64,000 nt of DNA from Roseobacter sp. Lineage in GTDB: Bacteria; Pseudomonadota; Alphaproteobacteria; Rhodobacterales; Rhodobacteraceae. Positions 61,751 through 64,000 of the stretch are shown here, piece by piece (the first letter of the stretch is position 1; the number at the start of each line of letters is the position of its first letter). A program made the translations under genes and the position numbers. The notes below the pieces were generated by a model. It saw only the letters and a list, made by a program, of their open reading frames with translations, did not search any database and was not told the DNA's origin. The stretch lies in the NCBI GenBank assembly GCA_024636495.1, contig JAGXGZ010000056.1:45059-109058 (forward strand). Direction: 5' to 3'.

Positions 61751-62311
61751 GTGTCCGAAACAGCATCGATCTCTACAGGTATCGCGAACCGCTATGCGAC
61801 TGCCGTGTATGAACTGGCCTCCGAAGCCAAATCCCTGCCACAGATTGAAAAAGATCTTGATGCGCTGCAAGCCTCTCTGGCTGACAGCGAAGATTTCCGG
61901 GACCTGATCCATTCGCCAATCTACACGCGCGAACAGCAGGCATCCTCTATCAGCGCCATCGCCAAGAAGATGGGCCTGTCTGATACAATGTGCAAAACGC
62001 TGGAGCTGATGGCAAACAAGCGCCGCTTGTTCGTGATGCCCCAGCTGATCCAGAACCTACGCGAGATTATCGCGGTGGAAAAAGGTGAAGTCACTGCTGA
62101 TGTGGTTTCTGCCAAGGCGCTGACGAAGGCGCAATCTGACAGTTTGTCCAAGTCGCTTGCTGCGAGCACGGGCAAAAAAGTAACGTTGAATGCGACCGTT
62201 GATGACACTCTCATCGGCGGTCTTATCGTCAAAGTGGGCTCTAAGATGATCGATACGTCGATCCGCTCGAAGCTCAATTCCCTCCAGAATGCAATGAAAG
62301 AGGTCGGATAA
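61751..62311 (+). CDS. atpH: ATP synthase F1 delta subunit
   Basis: Links the F1 head to the peripheral stalk. 186 residues from the GTG at 61751, which has AGAGG at 61739-61743 with a good spacer and gives the family start MSETASIS; the ATG two codons earlier sits too close to that site. Landmarks: GIANRYATAVYELASEAKSLPQIEKDL (in parts), FRDLIHSPIYTREQQ, and C-terminal TLNATVDDTLIGGLIVKVGSKMID. Directly followed by atpA without a gap. Confidence 0.95.
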   Translation: MSETASISTGIANRYATAVYELASEAKSLPQIEKDLDALQASLADSEDFRDLIHSPIYTREQQASSISAIAKKMGLSDTMCKTLELMANKRRLFVMPQLIQNLREIIAVEKGEVTADVVSAKALTKAQSDSLSKSLAASTGKKVTLNATVDDTLIGGLIVKVGSKMIDTSIRSKLNSLQNAMKEVG

Positions 62312-63850
62312 ATGGGTATCCAAGCTGCAGAAATTTCTGCGATCCTTAAGGACCAGATCAAAAACTTTGGTCAAGAAGCAGAAGTCGCCGAAGTTGGCCG
62401 CGTTCTGTCCGTCGGCGATGGTATCGCTCGCGTTTACGGTCTGGACAACGTCCAGGCTGGCGAGATGGTCGAATTCCCCGGTGGCATCATGGGTATGGCC
62501 CTGAACCTTGAGACCGACAACGTCGGTGTGGTTATCTTTGGGTCTGACCGTGACATCAAAGAAGGCGATACCGTCAAGCGCACCAACTCGATCGTGGACG
62601 TGCCAATCGGTAATGGTCTGCTGGGTCGTGTTGTAGACGGTCTTGGCAACCCAATCGACGGCAAAGGCCCGATCGAATCCACCGAGCGTGGCCTCGCTGA
62701 CGTCAAAGCACCCGGTATTATCCCACGTAAATCGGTTCACGAGCCGATGGCGACAGGCCTCAAGTCTGTTGATGCGATGATCCCCGTTGGCCGTGGCCAG
62801 CGCGAATTGATCATTGGTGACCGTCAGACCGGCAAAACAGCCGTGGCTTTGGACGCGATCCTGAACCAGCAGCAGATCAACGACGCCGCAGGCGACGATG
62901 AAAGCAAAAAGATGTACTGCGTGTATGTCGCGATTGGCCAAAAGCGGTCGACTGTTGCGCAGCTGGTTAAAAAGCTCGAAGAAACTGGCGCGATTGACTA
63001 TTCCATCGTCGTTGCCGCCACTGCGTCCGAGCCTGCACCGATGCAGTACCTTGCACCTTATTCTGCGACAGCCATGGCGGAATTTTTCCGTGACAATGGC
63101 CGTCACGCGCTGATCGTTTATGATGACTTGTCCAAGCAGGCCGTGTCTTACCGTCAGATGTCGCTTTTGCTGCGTCGTCCACCCGGCCGCGAAGCTTATC
63201 CTGGCGACGTTTTCTATCTTCACTCGCGGTTGCTTGAGCGTTCCGCAAAATTGGGCGATGCGGCTGGTAACGGCTCTTTGACGGCTCTGCCGATCATTGA
63301 AACCCAAGGTGGCGACGTTTCGGCGTTTATTCCGACAAACGTGATTTCGATCACCGATGGTCAGATCTTCTTGGAAACCGAATTGTTCTATCAAGGCATC
63401 CGCCCTGCTGTGAACACTGGTCTGTCAGTATCACGCGTTGGGTCTTCTGCTCAGACCAAAGCGATGTCTTCGGTTGCTGGTCCGGTAAAGTTGTCCTTGG
63501 CTCAGTACCGCGAAATGGCGGCCTTTGCTCAGTTCGGTTCCGACCTTGACGCGTCCACCCAGCAGTTGCTGGCCCGTGGTGCACGTTTGACAGAATTGAT
63601 GAAGCAGCCACAGTATTCGCCGCTGACCAACGCAGAAATCGTCTGCGTTATCTACGCGGGTACAAAGGGTTTCCTTGACAAGATCGACGTCAAGCAGGTC
63701 GGTCGCTTTGAAGCAGGTCTGCTGGCGCATCTGCGCAGCAAACATGCCGATCTGATGAAAGACATCACCGAAAACGATCGCAAGGTGAAGGATGAGTTGG
63801 AAGACAAGATCAAAGCTGCCATCGAATCTTTCGCCGCTGACTTCGCTTAA
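62312..63850 (+). CDS. atpA: ATP synthase F1 alpha subunit
   Basis: Non-catalytic nucleotide-binding subunit of F1. 512 residues: [21 protein letters not shown] near residues 31-51, Walker [16 protein letters not shown] near 169-183, the arginine finger region [18 protein letters not shown] near 369-386 and the [19 protein letters not shown] block. Typical length. Starts immediately after the atpH TAA. Confidence 0.98.
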   Translation: MGIQAAEISAILKDQIKNFGQEAEVAEVGRVLSVGDGIARVYGLDNVQAGEMVEFPGGIMGMALNLETDNVGVVIFGSDRDIKEGDTVKRTNSIVDVPIGNGLLGRVVDGLGNPIDGKGPIESTERGLADVKAPGIIPRKSVHEPMATGLKSVDAMIPVGRGQRELIIGDRQTGKTAVALDAILNQQQINDAAGDDESKKMYCVYVAIGQKRSTVAQLVKKLEETGAIDYSIVVAATASEPAPMQYLAPYSATAMAEFFRDNGRHALIVYDDLSKQAVSYRQMSLLLRRPPGREAYPGDVFYLHSRLLERSAKLGDAAGNGSLTALPIIETQGGDVSAFIPTNVISITDGQIFLETELFYQGIRPAVNTGLSVSRVGSSAQTKAMSSVAGPVKLSLAQYREMAAFAQFGSDLDASTQQLLARGARLTELMKQPQYSPLTNAEIVCVIYAGTKGFLDKIDVKQVGRFEAGLLAHLRSKHADLMKDITENDRKVKDELEDKIKAAIESFAADFA

Positions 63851-63864
63851 GGGAGGGAGGGCAC

Positions 63865-64000
63865 ATGCCAAACCTCAAGGACCTAAAAACACGGATCGCG
63901 TCGGTGAAAAACACCCGCAAGATCACGAAAGCCATGCAAATGGTTGCCGCGGCGAAACTTCGCCGCGCGCAGGAAGCTGCTGAACAGTCACGCCCCTACA
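63865..64000 (+). CDS. atpG: ATP synthase F1 gamma subunit, 5' end only
   Basis: The first 45 codons are visible before the window ends: [20 protein letters not shown], then [20 protein letters not shown]. This is the N-terminal coiled-coil helix of the rotor subunit gamma. Strong ribosome site GGGAGGGAGG (63851-63860). Follows atpA by 14 bases. Confidence 0.95.
   Translation, partial: MPNLKDLKTRIASVKNTRKITKAMQMVAAAKLRRAQEAAEQSRPY

Noticed and set aside
62057..63394. A 445-codon open frame on the minus strand opposite atpA and the end of atpH
   Set aside because: It lies wholly within a highly conserved gene on the other strand, has no ribosome site or family, and reflects codon bias of atpA.
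1..64000. CRISPR arrays, insertion sequences, phage genes or integrase sites
   Set aside because: No spaced direct repeats, transposase or integrase motifs were seen anywhere in the window.

Overview
The window is a gene-dense chromosomal segment of an alphaproteobacterium, most likely a marine Rhodobacterales (Roseobacter-group) species. The evidence is the set of encoded families: a 44-residue aa3-type cytochrome oxidase subunit IV, a DmdC-like acyl-CoA dehydrogenase, PhaA/PhaB, a type-2 glutamate-cysteine ligase, a non-catalytic dihydroorotase paired with PyrB, and an ATP synthase operon that begins with atpH-atpA-atpG. There is no insertion sequence, prophage, CRISPR array, rRNA or tRNA that I can see. 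Most genes lie in short operons with ATGA-type overlaps.

Layout. 1-6.1 kb: uvrC 3' end, pgsA, moaD, moaE; then, on the minus strand, an OmpA/BON-type envelope protein with a small membrane partner, and ubiA; then divergent rsmE and a membrane protein. 6.2-12.3 kb: gshA, then a minus-strand operon pyrB - three membrane proteins - a 34-residue membrane protein - pyrC-like (pyrX) - plsY - small ORF. 12.4-20.8 kb: uracil-DNA glycosylase, LysE exporter, moaB, an RND efflux pair, a DsbD-alpha-like secreted protein, YqgE. 20.8-27 kb: Sua5, acyl-CoA dehydrogenase, metallo-beta-lactamase hydrolase, cox subunit IV, a lipoprotein, AzlCD. 27-31.1 kb: a molybdenum-cofactor operon fdhD-mobA-mobB-moeA in which MoeA carries an extra N-terminal domain. 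31.2-40.4 kb: trmL, greA, ETF-ubiquinone oxidoreductase, a TPR protein with ispE, a polyprenyl diphosphate synthase, a tRNA methyltransferase. 40.3-48 kb: DMT exporter with LysR, phaB, phaA, an EAL protein, tag, a fatty acid desaturase and a decayed GNAT acetyltransferase gene. 48-64 kb: rpsD, hisC-tyrC-extensin-like, DUF2125, a gamma-glutamylcyclotransferase, a two-gene MotA/OmpA-type envelope motor, an M23 peptidase overlapping clpA, gloB, a methyltransferase, and atpHAG.

Themes. Molybdenum cofactor synthesis is spread over three places (moaD/moaE, moaB, fdhD-mobA-mobB-moeA). Several enzymes have lost residues their families normally need: the dihydroorotase lacks metal ligands (fits a PyrB-bound structural subunit), FdhD keeps only the first cysteine of its CxxC pair, the family-4 uracil-DNA glycosylase lacks most iron-sulfur cysteines, and the EAL protein has DN in place of DD.

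Best candidates for under-described systems are the ion-driven motor pair at 53.4-56.3 kb, in which the OmpA subunit carries the long coiled coil; the MoeA with an RNase H-like N-terminal half; and the block of small membrane proteins embedded between pyrB and the dead dihydroorotase. Three convergent gene pairs end on a shared TGATCA, so that each gene's stop codon abuts the other's. All functional names come from reading the sequence and recalling families; no search was run.
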